64,000 bases of DNA, taken from Myxococcales bacterium. GTDB taxonomy: Bacteria; Myxococcota_A; Polyangia; Polyangiales; GCA-016699535. Position 1 is the stretch's first letter. Each line of letters begins with the position of its first letter. Shown one piece after another: positions 7,682 to 16,107 of the stretch. The DNA is taken from the NCBI GenBank assembly GCA_016699535.1, contig CP064980.1:2054001-2118000 (forward strand), in the 5' to 3' direction. The notes under the pieces were generated by a model. It saw nothing but the letters and a program-made list of their open reading frames with translations. It did not search any database and was not told where the DNA came from. Both the position numbers and the translations under genes were made by a program.

Positions 7682-10265
7682 TTAAGGGCGCCGGGCCCCG
7701 GGCGTGATAATACCGGGTACGGTAAGTTCACGCTCCATGGCTCCTGTTTGGGGCAGGTTTTGGCCTTGCCTTTTATTCCAGTAGCGGCGCCAGAGGAGCA
7801 TGATGGCAGGCATCGTGAGTACGGATGCAAAAAGACAGGTCACTTCGCTAATGGCCATAGCGGCGCCAAAGGAGTTAATGGCTTGGTTCGAGCTTGCATA
7901 CAGCGACATGTACCCAATCACCGTCGTCAAAGAGCAAAGTACGACAGCGCCGCCGGTCTCTTCGACGGCATAGCGAATAGCAGCAACGCGTTCGGTCCCG
8001 CGCACAGCTTCAGCCGCGTAACGTCTCATCACATTCACGCCGTAATCGACACCGTTACCAAAGGTGATGGGAAAAGCGACAAAGTTAAGAAAGTTTAATT
8101 TAATGCCGGCCAAAGCCATGCTGGCGCCCATCCAAAGAATGCCTAAGAGAAGTGAGCCGAGGGTAAGCAGGCGTCGCAGCCAGCGATTGAAGGCAAAAAG
8201 TAATAGAAGTGCAGTTGCCAAGAGTGAAGCCGCAATCGCAAGTGGGCCATCTTGCCAAATGGATTCGAGCATGTCGGCAAAGATGGGGGGCCGCCCAGCA
8301 AGTGGCGGACGTTGGTTGTCGCTCGTGCGTACGGCTCGAATGTCATTTGACCAGCGCACTAAATACCGTCCGTCCCAGTTTGATGCACTATCGGACTGTT
8401 CGATAAATATCAGACGTCCGATGCTTCCATCTCGAAGTCTAAATGGCGCACGCAAGGCTTCGGGTAGGTCGCTAACGCGAAGCAGCGGATAGTGCTCGTG
8501 GGGCATGTAATCTTGGATGGTTTTTTGCTGTTTGTCGCTCGCAAATTCCTTGATGTCGAGCAGCGATTTACGGATATCCGCGAGCACAAGCTGTTTGTCT
8601 TGTTGGTGGTCCGGCAGAAAATCATAAATGCTTCGAACCTGACCGTAGTCGGCCTTGCCCTCATCGCGCCGCTTTTCAAGTTTTTGCTCAAGGACCTGGG
8701 CTTCACTTGGGCTGGGTGCCATCATGATAATTACAACCGTTCCTGAAGCCGTGCGGCTTAGAAACTCGTTGACCCGGTCGTTCAGAAGTTGCGATGTAGT
8801 GTTGTGCTCTTGGACAGAACGCAATTTGTTGATGTCGTATTCAAGGGGATCGTCGGATATGGCCTTGGCGACAATGAAAATACTTGCAAATCCGAACAGC
8901 GCGGAGACTGTTACAATGGTCTTGGGCCATTGATAGATTAGGTTGGCAAAGAAAATGCCGTAAGGCGCTCGATGTTGTTTTCGTGTTTTGGTGATCAAGG
9001 GCCTGTAATTTTCCCAAATGCGCACCAGGGCTGGCAGAAGTACCATGGATCCGATCCAACACAAGGCCATTCCCACGCTTCCAATGATGCCGAAATCGCG
9101 AAACCCTCTAAAATCGGTAATAGTAAGCGAGCCGTAGGCAAGTGCTGCGGCGAGTGATGCCGTGAGCGTAGCGCCCCACACGCCATAGTGTGTTTTGGCG
9201 ATGGCAGCGTTGGTGCCTTTGCCTTTGCGTCGTTCTTCGAAATAGCGAGCAAGCCAAATAATGTTAGGGTTAACCCCATTGCCAATAACAATGCTGCCCA
9301 AAAAAAGCCGTGCTTGTGTTGAGGTAGTCGACCGCGTACTCCGCGCAGGCAAAGGTGAGTACAACTGGCGGGATAAGGCTAAGACCAAGCAAGGGGATGG
9401 CACGAAGACGTAAAAAGAAAATAAAAATAGCGAGTAGCACCAAAATAATTGTGGCGGTGGTCGCCACAACGAGCTCTTCGGTAATGGCTTCGTGCTCTTC
9501 AAGTGCTTCGGGTACATCGCCTGCCATGCTGATTTTTAAATCGTTGGCATAGCTTTTAGGGTGAAGACTTTGGGCGATGTCGGTCACGCGTTTTATCAGC
9601 GCTTTAGATGGCTCAGGGTCTCCTCCCTCGATGTTGGTACGGATAAAAATTACCAAAAGATTGCCGTCAGGATGAACGTAGTAGCCGCTTGGAAAATGCC
9701 CAAACTCGGAGCTGCGCGCCTCGGCTTTTTCCTTGGCAGAATTAACTAGGCTATCGATCTCGGGCGGTGGTTTGTTTTCGAGATCAATATACAGCGGATT
9801 GGCGTGAAGCTTTTCGTAGGAGACGCGATCTTGCAAATCATCACGAAACTCTTCCAAGTCTTCAAGAGACATGAATAGATGTTTGTGCTCTTCAACAAAG
9901 TCTTTGTAGCTGCCAATGTTCCAGTCGATGCGTAAGATCTTACCTGCCAGAGCTTGATTCAAAAGCGGCACGAGAGCTTTGGCAAAGCGTTGCATTGCTT
10001 CTACATTGGTCGATTCAAGAGCAACGGTGAGGGTGGATACGCCGCCTACTTGATCACCAATTTGATCGAGATCACGCACGCTGGCTTTTGTTTCAGGAAG
10101 AAGGGCACGCCAGTGACTGTTCAGGTCGAGCTTTAGCGCCACAGGGAGTGCTAATGCCGCCAAGGCGAAGGCCACAGCAACGATGAGCCATGGTTTGCGA
10201 CATTGGCTTCGAAGTAGTGTTGCGTAAATGTACCTAAATAGCCCCACGAGCGCGGAAGCTAGCAC
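7682..10265 (-). CDS. RND/MMPL-family inner-membrane transporter, frame broken by one extra base
   Basis: About 860 residues after correcting one indel. The first frame (10265 down to about 9300) gives TM1 (PWLIVAVAFALAALALPVAL), a periplasmic loop of about 200 residues and TM2-TM4 (VVATTATIILVLLAIFIFFL). The second gives the rest of the first bundle, a second loop and the last membrane bundle (ITFGNGVDYGVNVMRRY, a conserved TM motif of the MMPL/patched superfamily). The break is at a T7 run on the coding strand (9300-9306); six T restore TAFLGSIVIGNGVNPN. The substrate is unknown; relatives export lipids, hopanoids or drugs. It starts 28 bp below the thioredoxin-rhodanese gene, so the two are probably co-transcribed. 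The C-terminus abuts the purine tract. Confidence 0.85.
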
Positions 10266-10293
10266 GTATATCCCTAAAGGAGGAAGGTCAAAA

Positions 10294-10935
10294 CTAGCCC
10301 CGTTCGACCTCTAGTTCATCGGTTTCCCAGTGCAGAAAACCACCGTTTAGGAAAGCCACTGGGACACCCATTTTTTGCAAGCGCTCGGCTAAATCGCGCG
10401 CTTCATCGGTGCCGCGTCCGTATAGGACACGTTGTTTCCCATCATTTGGCGCAAGTTCGTCTAGGTGTTTTTCGATATCGGCTTCGGGGAGATTGATGGC
10501 TGAGGGGATGCGAAAGCGTGCATACGAGCTTGGATCGCGGATATCGACTGGCAGCACCTTGTTTTGCCGAATCAGGACAGCGAGGTCCTTCGGGCTGAAT
10601 TCAGGGGATCCGGCTGGGAGTACGGGCTTTATAAAAGTAAGCAAGGCTTGCTTATCAACAGCGCCGGTGAGCTGATCGACAGCGCGCCCTTCGTTGATCA
10701 GCACCAACATCGGGATGGATTGCACACGAAAACCTTGTGCAATCATGGGACTCGCATCCACATCGACACGCACAATCTTCAGTTTGCCTTCAAGTTCCAG
10801 AGCCAGCTCATTTAGAATTGGTTCAATGATTTTGCAGGGTTGGCACCAGTCGGCGTACAAATCGACTAAAACAGGGAGCTCGGCCTGTAGCACGGCGGCC
10901 TGGAAATTCTGCTCGGTAACGGTTTGTATGGGCAT
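10294..10935 (-). CDS. Thioredoxin-rhodanese fusion protein, rhodanese half lacking its catalytic Cys
   Basis: A 213-residue cytoplasmic protein. Residues 1-105 are a thioredoxin with active site ADWCQPCK (Cys31, Cys34) and the cis-proline strand QSIPMLVLI. Residues about 113-213 are a rhodanese-like domain (LPVDIRDPSSYARFRIPSAI, then FLNGGFLHWETDEL). The usual catalytic loop (C-x4-R-S/T-like) reads VLYGRGTDEARDLAERL, with Gly where the persulfide Cys should be. The rhodanese half is therefore probably a non-catalytic binding module, while the thioredoxin half should be redox-active. It lies directly upstream of the RND transporter. Confidence 0.88.
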   Translation of the reverse strand: MPIQTVTEQNFQAAVLQAELPVLVDLYADWCQPCKIIEPILNELALELEGKLKIVRVDVDASPMIAQGFRVQSIPMLVLINEGRAVDQLTGAVDKQALLTFIKPVLPAGSPEFSPKDLAVLIRQNKVLPVDIRDPSSYARFRIPSAINLPEADIEKHLDELAPNDGKQRVLYGRGTDEARDLAERLQKMGVPVAFLNGGFLHWETDELEVERG

Positions 10936-11053
10936 TTTCTTTGCTATTAACGGAGCTTCTGCTTTTTAGCAAGTCGGCTGAAGATCATTTCCAGGGTGAA
11001 ATTGCTGTCGAAAATTGCGGCTTTTGCTAAGCTGCGAGCGAGGAAGGAAAAAG

Positions 11054-11839
11054 ATGTCTCGCTTATACCTGTGCTTTGCTTTTTCGATCGCTTTGCTTTT
11101 CGCTGCTCTATCCGCTCCATCAACAGCCAAGGCTTACCCTCGGCGTTTTGTAGAACGTCCGTTGGTCCTGCCGACAGCGACCTTACGGCTTGATGCAACC
11201 TTTCCCTTGGTTTCAGTGGATGTGCCAAACGATGATCGCATCAATACCTTTTCAATGTTGCTTGGTTTAGGCGTAGGGGTCACTCCGAAGCTTGAACTTG
11301 GAGCAGTGCTGTTACCTCAACAGCTCGCCGGCGACTTTGAATACCGTAACCCAAGTTTTTACGGTTTGTACAAACTGCTCGATACACGCATCGTTGATAT
11401 CGCCTTTCGTGGTGATTTGTATTTGCCTTTTGATAATGCTCGGGAATACGTCAACGGAGCAGTGATGCCTTTTTCTCCTTGGTTCGGTGATGCAGCCGTG
11501 GGGATTCCCATAAGACTTCACATTGCTGATGTGGCTCGTCTTGATACCGGAGCACATCTCGGTTTGGTCTTTACGGATCCTTGGGGCAGTCGTTTTACTT
11601 TTCCTCTTCAACTTAGCTTGCAAGCGACGGAAGATTTTTTCATTGGCCCTCAAACTGGCATACAGGTTGTAGACGGTGACCGTGTGGATATTCCCTTTGG
11701 TATCTTTGCGGGCACAACTTTCGGGCCTGCAAACCGTCCGATTCTTGATTTGCTAGGCAAGTTTTATCTGCCTGATGTTGACGTAGGCTTTGATGTGTTT
11801 GTGCTGAGTGTGGGTTTGAATATCTATCTCTATTTGTAG
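11054..11839 (+). CDS. Predicted outer-membrane beta-barrel-like secreted protein
   Basis: About 261 residues with a signal peptide MSRLYLCFAFSIALLFAALS ending near AKA-YPRRF, and a mature part made of alternating amphipathic strands (LRLDATFPLVSVDV, LELGAVLLPQQLAG, VDIAFRGDLYLPF, FVLSVGLNIYLYL). The C-terminal strand ends in aromatic/hydrophobic residues, as in outer-membrane barrels. No family was recognised. ATG 11054 is chosen because GAGGAAGGA precedes it; the open frame extends to 11015. The kinase gene starts 10 bp downstream, so the two are likely one transcript. Confidence 0.7.
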   Translation: MSRLYLCFAFSIALLFAALSAPSTAKAYPRRFVERPLVLPTATLRLDATFPLVSVDVPNDDRINTFSMLLGLGVGVTPKLELGAVLLPQQLAGDFEYRNPSFYGLYKLLDTRIVDIAFRGDLYLPFDNAREYVNGAVMPFSPWFGDAAVGIPIRLHIADVARLDTGAHLGLVFTDPWGSRFTFPLQLSLQATEDFFIGPQTGIQVVDGDRVDIPFGIFAGTTFGPANRPILDLLGKFYLPDVDVGFDVFVLSVGLNIYLYL

Positions 11840-11848
11840 GACGGTAAT

Positions 11849-14128
11849 TTGGCAAATATCTCATACGGCAAAACGCAAATGATGTGGGCTAAGGCTGCAC
11901 AGTCCATGGTGGCTGGTGAAGGCCATAGTGAAACCGTGATGGATGTACTTCACGCTCGCGCCATGCGGCACTTCGGAGATGGTCTGCGTCAGTACTTAAC
12001 CGTACGACTTGCTGATGCTGCCATGGCTGAACACATCTATAACGAAGTGCATCGCTCAGCCTCCGTTTGGCCCACAGAACGCTTGATACAGCCGCCCGGT
12101 GCCAAAGCCCAACTGTACGGACTTGCACGCCGTCTGGCCAACCAAGCGCTGGAAGCAGAACGTTCGATGACACGTTCACGAAATAGCTTGCCATGGCGTC
12201 CGCCGAGAGAAGATGTTCCATCAAGTTACGTTCGTGCATTGAGTTATTTTCGTTCAGGTCTCGATCCGGTAGACGCTGAACTGCTTGAACTCTATTTCGT
12301 TCGCGAGCTGTCCTTTGAAGAGATAGCTTTTGTGGTGGATCGACCGCTTTCGGAAATCGAGAGCGACATGGCGCGCTTGATTCCGCATGCCCAGGAAATC
12401 GTGGGTGAGGCGCCTCCAAGCAAGATGGGTGGACTTGCTGGAGCAATGATCGAGGCCTTTGCCATGGGCCCTCATCTCGGAGCAGCCGAGGTCACCACGC
12501 ATGTGGAAGAAGAAGAGCGTCCTCCTCTTCCAACAGGCACGCTAGTTGGCGGCCGTTATCAAGTTGAAACACGAGCAGGGACCGGATCCTTTGGTGATGT
12601 GTACCGTTGCAACGATTCGGAAGTCGAAGGGCACGTCGTAGCGCTCAAGTTACTACACCATGCGGCGATTTCTGAGAAAGCCCGCGCGTCTGCTTTGCGT
12701 GAGTTGCGGCTGATTGCTTCTGTGTTTCATCCCTCGATTGTGCTTTTCAAAGACCATGGCTGGTTTGAAGACCGCCTTTGGTTTGTGATGCCCTGGTATC
12801 ACGGCGAAACGCTCGAAGATCGCATCAACCGTGCGCCACTGAGTCGTGCCGAAGCGCGCCATATTTTTGAGCCTTTAGCGCGCGCTTTGGCTGCCATGCA
12901 CGCAGCGGGGGTGCGTCACCAAGACATCAAGCCGGAAAATATTTTTCTTGCACACACTTCCAGTTTTGGCCTTGGCTTTGAAGACAACGTGCTTCCTGTG
13001 CTTTTGGATTTAGGTGTGGCGGCTACCGAAGCCGAAGTGTTTTTGGCCGGCACACCCATGTACTTTGCCCCCGAAGTTGCTGCGCCCTTTGCATCGGTTC
13101 CGAACTCCAAAGAGATTACCGGCAAAGCAGACATCTTTTCATTGGCGCTTGCCCTGCGAAACGCCCTCGAGCCGGACACCCAAGAAGAGGTCGAAGGTGG
13201 CGCTATCGAGGCTTTTGTGCGGCATCGCGTGCAGAATATCCCGGAGTTTCCTCGGGGCGATCAACTTAAATATCTGCTTCCTTCTTTCAAACGCTGGCTG
13301 GCGGTGGATCCGGATGAGCGACCGACGGCCGAAGAGTTTGCCGATGAACTTTCCATCTTGACGCGACCGGAAGAACGCCGTGAGCGCCGGTTACGCACAC
13401 TTCGATGGCTTGTTCCAGCCGTGGTTGCCATAGCCGTAAGTTTTGCTGCGGTGGTCATGTTGTTTTCGAAGCAAGCAGAAATTCAGCGCTTGCAAGCCCA
13501 GCGTGCACGTACCGAAGCGGCTTCTTTAAAAGGCGATCTTAATGCGCTTGAAGAAGACATCACGGATTTAAGGCAGCAATACCAAAGCAGCAAATACACG
13601 CGCCAACAATTAGCGGACAAACTTGCCGACGCAGAGGGCGAAGTCCGAGCGCTGAGCGCTCGTTTTGATCGCGTTAGCGCGCAACGCCGCGCTCTTCAAA
13701 AATCTTTAGAGGAAGAAGAGAGCAAAGTTAAAGACTTAAGTTCGAAACTCGAAACCACGCAAATCTCTTTGCAACAAGAAACGACGCGTGCCAACCAATT
13801 GCGAACGGACCTGGGCAGCGCAAAAAGCCAAATCACTTCGCTCAGCGCTGATTTGCAAGGTGCACAACGCAACGTGAGTCGACTTGAAACCGACTTAGAA
13901 AAAAGCAAGGTTCAGCAAAACTCCTTGCGCGGCGACTTGCAAAGTGCACGCTCTGATTTGGCAGCTGAAAAAGCACGCGCAAGGCGAATTGAGAGCGATC
14001 TTGAAAAAGCCAATGCTGGGCAGCGCAATGCTGAGCGTGAAGTGGCTGATCTAAGGCGCACCGTCCAGAGGCTACAACGTGAGCTCGATGCATTGCGGCG
14101 GGCAGGCTCGCCAGCGCGAACCCCTTAG
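11849..14128 (+). CDS. Ser/Thr protein kinase with N-terminal ECF-sigma-like region and periplasmic coiled coil
   Basis: A 759-residue protein with three parts. Residues about 30-200 look like an ECF sigma factor: a region-2-like helix bundle (LRQYLTVRLADAAMAEHIY...LYGLARRLANQALEAE), then LDPVDAELLELYFVRELSFE leading into EEIAFVVDRPLSEIES, a region-4 helix-turn-helix. Residues about 230-510 are a Hanks-type kinase: G-loop GTGSFGDVY, Lys in VALKLL, catalytic HQDIKPEN, DLG in place of DFG, and MYFAPEV. Residues about 520-540 are one membrane segment (WLVPAVVAIAVSFAAVVMLF), followed by about 200 residues of coiled coil. The start is taken as TTG 11849 with AGGA seven bases upstream; ATG 11879 is an alternative. 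It may sense envelope state and signal to transcription, but this is inference. Confidence 0.88.
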   Translation: MANISYGKTQMMWAKAAQSMVAGEGHSETVMDVLHARAMRHFGDGLRQYLTVRLADAAMAEHIYNEVHRSASVWPTERLIQPPGAKAQLYGLARRLANQALEAERSMTRSRNSLPWRPPREDVPSSYVRALSYFRSGLDPVDAELLELYFVRELSFEEIAFVVDRPLSEIESDMARLIPHAQEIVGEAPPSKMGGLAGAMIEAFAMGPHLGAAEVTTHVEEEERPPLPTGTLVGGRYQVETRAGTGSFGDVYRCNDSEVEGHVVALKLLHHAAISEKARASALRELRLIASVFHPSIVLFKDHGWFEDRLWFVMPWYHGETLEDRINRAPLSRAEARHIFEPLARALAAMHAAGVRHQDIKPENIFLAHTSSFGLGFEDNVLPVLLDLGVAATEAEVFLAGTPMYFAPEVAAPFASVPNSKEITGKADIFSLALALRNALEPDTQEEVEGGAIEAFVRHRVQNIPEFPRGDQLKYLLPSFKRWLAVDPDERPTAEEFADELSILTRPEERRERRLRTLRWLVPAVVAIAVSFAAVVMLFSKQAEIQRLQAQRARTEAASLKGDLNALEEDITDLRQQYQSSKYTRQQLADKLADAEGEVRALSARFDRVSAQRRALQKSLEEEESKVKDLSSKLETTQISLQQETTRANQLRTDLGSAKSQITSLSADLQGAQRNVSRLETDLEKSKVQQNSLRGDLQSARSDLAAEKARARRIESDLEKANAGQRNAEREVADLRRTVQRLQRELDALRRAGSPARTP

Positions 14129-14140
14129 CCAATGCTTTCC

Positions 14141-14216
14141 AAGCATAGAGGGGTTGACCCCAGCTTTGGTGACATATGTCCCCAGTGTAGTGTGAGTTAG
14201 GGGCCAGTGGGCCCCT
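14141..14216 (+). terminator. Two hairpins downstream of the kinase gene
   Basis: Hairpin 1 is GGGG (14150-14153) with CCCC (14158-14161), flanked by AAGC/GCTT. Hairpin 2 is a perfect 7-bp stem AGGGGCC-AGTG-GGCCCCT (14199-14216). Neither is followed by a clear T run, so an intrinsic terminator is possible but not certain. Confidence 0.4.
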
Positions 14217-14398
14217 TGCTCGGTCCTGCCTTGTTGTAATCACTAAACAAATTTTTTCCAACGGATTGGCACGCGCATTGCTTAACTACAATGTGAAAAC
14301 CATTCATCTTTTTTGCCATCGCATGGAGCTTTTGCAGTAAAAGGTGCGACACCAGAACGGACTGACTCCGAAGCGTGTCGGGGGAAAGCGAACAGCAA

Positions 14399-15193
14399 GT
14401 GATAAAAAGCCCAAGAAACTTTAGTTGGTTGAGTCTTTCGCTGCTGCTTATCGGATGTGCTCAAGGAGCCGAAATCAATCCGAGCCTGAGCCCCGATGCC
14501 TCGGACTCGCCACAAGATCTTGCCTTTCTTAATGACGGCGGCACCGGTTTGGCAGTTGATGTTTTGGACTGTGATCCTGGTTTTTCCTTTGCGCCAACGC
14601 CTCCTGAAACCAGTAAGATCAACAAGGTTACTTATGAGAGCAAGGTTCGGGGCTATACCTATGTGAGTTATGTATTCGAAGGGCTGGGCAGCGTCGTTGC
14701 AGAAAATTTAGTGGTGGAAACTCCAAAGGAAACTGGGGATCGTTGGCGCTGGACTTGGGATGTTACCTTTGCTGAGGGTGGACTGGGCACTATTTATTTT
14801 AAAGCGAGTGAAATTGATGAAGGGGATCGACCCAGCTGTCAGTTTCGCGTGACGGCGAATGGACCGGCTCCGGACGTTGTGCCTCCGTTTGACGATCCCA
14901 TGTGCGCGGAATCTTGTCCGGTTGTGGGGACGAACCTTGCCGGACCGACCCAATTTCCTCCCGATGGATGGTCGGGCGACTGGATTACTTTGGATTCGGC
15001 GGGCAATTGCGAAGGCGGGCATTGTCGAATTTGGTGCCCCTATGATCCCGCCCCTGGTAACCATCACACCGAGGCGTGTTGGCTTAGCTGGGAGCAACGC
15101 TTTATGAACTACGAAGACGCTTGTCGTTCGTATTGCAACAACAACACCGAAGGTGTTTGGAGTGAAACTGGCCACTATTGTGGCCCTCAATGA
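14399..15193 (+). CDS. Cysteine-rich lipoprotein of unknown function
   Basis: A predicted lipoprotein of about 264 residues: IKSPRNFSWLSLSLLLIGC, with lipobox LLIGC. The mature protein has an acidic low-complexity start (SLSPDASDSPQD), a beta-rich middle domain (KVRGYTYVSYVFEGLGSVVA) and a Cys/Trp-rich end (HCRIWCPYDPAPGNHHTEAC, SYCNNN). GTG 14399 is preferred because a purine-rich GGGGGAAAG lies upstream; GTG 14375 is also open and lacks one. Nothing in the sequence gives a function. Its distance from the iron operon and that operon's own promoter suggest it is not part of it. Confidence 0.65.
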   Translation: MIKSPRNFSWLSLSLLLIGCAQGAEINPSLSPDASDSPQDLAFLNDGGTGLAVDVLDCDPGFSFAPTPPETSKINKVTYESKVRGYTYVSYVFEGLGSVVAENLVVETPKETGDRWRWTWDVTFAEGGLGTIYFKASEIDEGDRPSCQFRVTANGPAPDVVPPFDDPMCAESCPVVGTNLAGPTQFPPDGWSGDWITLDSAGNCEGGHCRIWCPYDPAPGNHHTEACWLSWEQRFMNYEDACRSYCNNNTEGVWSETGHYCGPQ

Positions 15194-15260
15194 AGAGCAC
15201 GTCCCAGACCTGTTTATTCGCGTTTTGCCGATGCGCCTAAAAATAGGTGGGAAATATATC

Positions 15261-15302
15261 TTGACTCCCCGGCTAACTTGATCTAATTGAAAATGATTAT
15301 CA
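15261..15302 (+). promoter_or_regulatory. Promoter with a near-perfect Fur box
   Basis: TTGACT (15261-15266) and TAATTG (15284-15289), 17 bp apart, form a plausible -35/-10 pair. TGAAAATGATTATCA (15288-15302) matches the Fur 7-1-7 palindrome TGATAATnATTATCA with one mismatch. It overlaps the -10 box and the start codon region, so Fe-Fur binding would block transcription. The expected transcript start lies only a few bases before ATG 15302, so the first mRNA cistron would be nearly leaderless. Confidence 0.8.
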
Positions 15303-16078
15303 TGAACGTTTTTGATCAAGCTCTTTCGGACTCTTCCAATTTTTATGGGAAATTCAACATCAGGCCGTTTCGGCGCTTTGGCCTTTTTGGGATTGTGGCG
15401 GTATCGCTTCTGCTGCATGGCCTGGCCTTTGCTGCGCTTGGCTTGTGTTCCATTGCGGAAGCCTCCGAAACGTTGCCGGCTGAGATTAGTTTCAGCATTG
15501 TGGGCGGCGAACTCTCATTGGGCGGTGAAACAAGTGGTGCAGATTCGGTACCCGAGCCCAAGAAAGTTCGTGTTCAGTCTCACAGAGCACAACCAAGCGC
15601 CGTGGCTTCCGAGAGTTCCATAGCGGTTGTTGATGCAGTGGAACATGCCGACTCCGGTGCGGAACAGGAAGCTTTGAGTAACGAGGGTTCGGCTTCGATC
15701 CCAACGAGCGGGCAGGGAAGTTCAGGTGGCTCTGCTTTATCCGAGGGTCATGGGGGCGGGGGCGGCTCGGCCAACATTGCAGGGCTCACGCGTGGCTGGA
15801 TCAGCGCAGTAGGGCAGTTGCTTTTTCAAAGCGCTGCGCGTCGTTATCCGAGTGCGGCGCGTTTGCAGCGTTTAGAAGGCACAGTAGCTTTGCTGGTGAG
15901 GATTGATGCCTTGGGCGCCATTACAAAGGTGAGCGTTAAAACATCATCGGGGCATAGCGTGCTCGATCATGCTGCGCTTGCTGCGGTCCGCTCGATTGGG
16001 CGAGTGCCGGCGCCACCCAGCGTCATTCATTGGCGTCCACGGGCATTTACTTTGCCCATTGTTTATCGATTGAATTAA
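15302..16078 (+). CDS. TonB-family energy transducer
   Basis: About 258 residues with one N-terminal membrane anchor (FGLFGIVAVSLLLHGLAFAAL), a flexible Ser/Gly-rich periplasmic spacer ending in GHGGGGGSANIAG, and a C-terminal TonB domain (LQRLEGTVALLVRIDALGAI, then VSVKTSSGHSVLDHAALAAV). The spacer lacks the long Pro-Lys tract of E. coli TonB but the arrangement is otherwise standard. ATG 15302 lies at the end of the Fur box; ATG 15293 is within it. As first gene of the Fur-controlled operon it is the likely dedicated transducer for the receptor encoded at 20235-22475. No exbB/exbD are present in the window. Confidence 0.85.
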   Translation: MNVFDQALSDSSNFYGKFNIRPFRRFGLFGIVAVSLLLHGLAFAALGLCSIAEASETLPAEISFSIVGGELSLGGETSGADSVPEPKKVRVQSHRAQPSAVASESSIAVVDAVEHADSGAEQEALSNEGSASIPTSGQGSSGGSALSEGHGGGGGSANIAGLTRGWISAVGQLLFQSAARRYPSAARLQRLEGTVALLVRIDALGAITKVSVKTSSGHSVLDHAALAAVRSIGRVPAPPSVIHWRPRAFTLPIVYRLN

Positions 16079-16107
16079 TCACTTCACAACATCGAGGAGA
16101 CAGGCAG

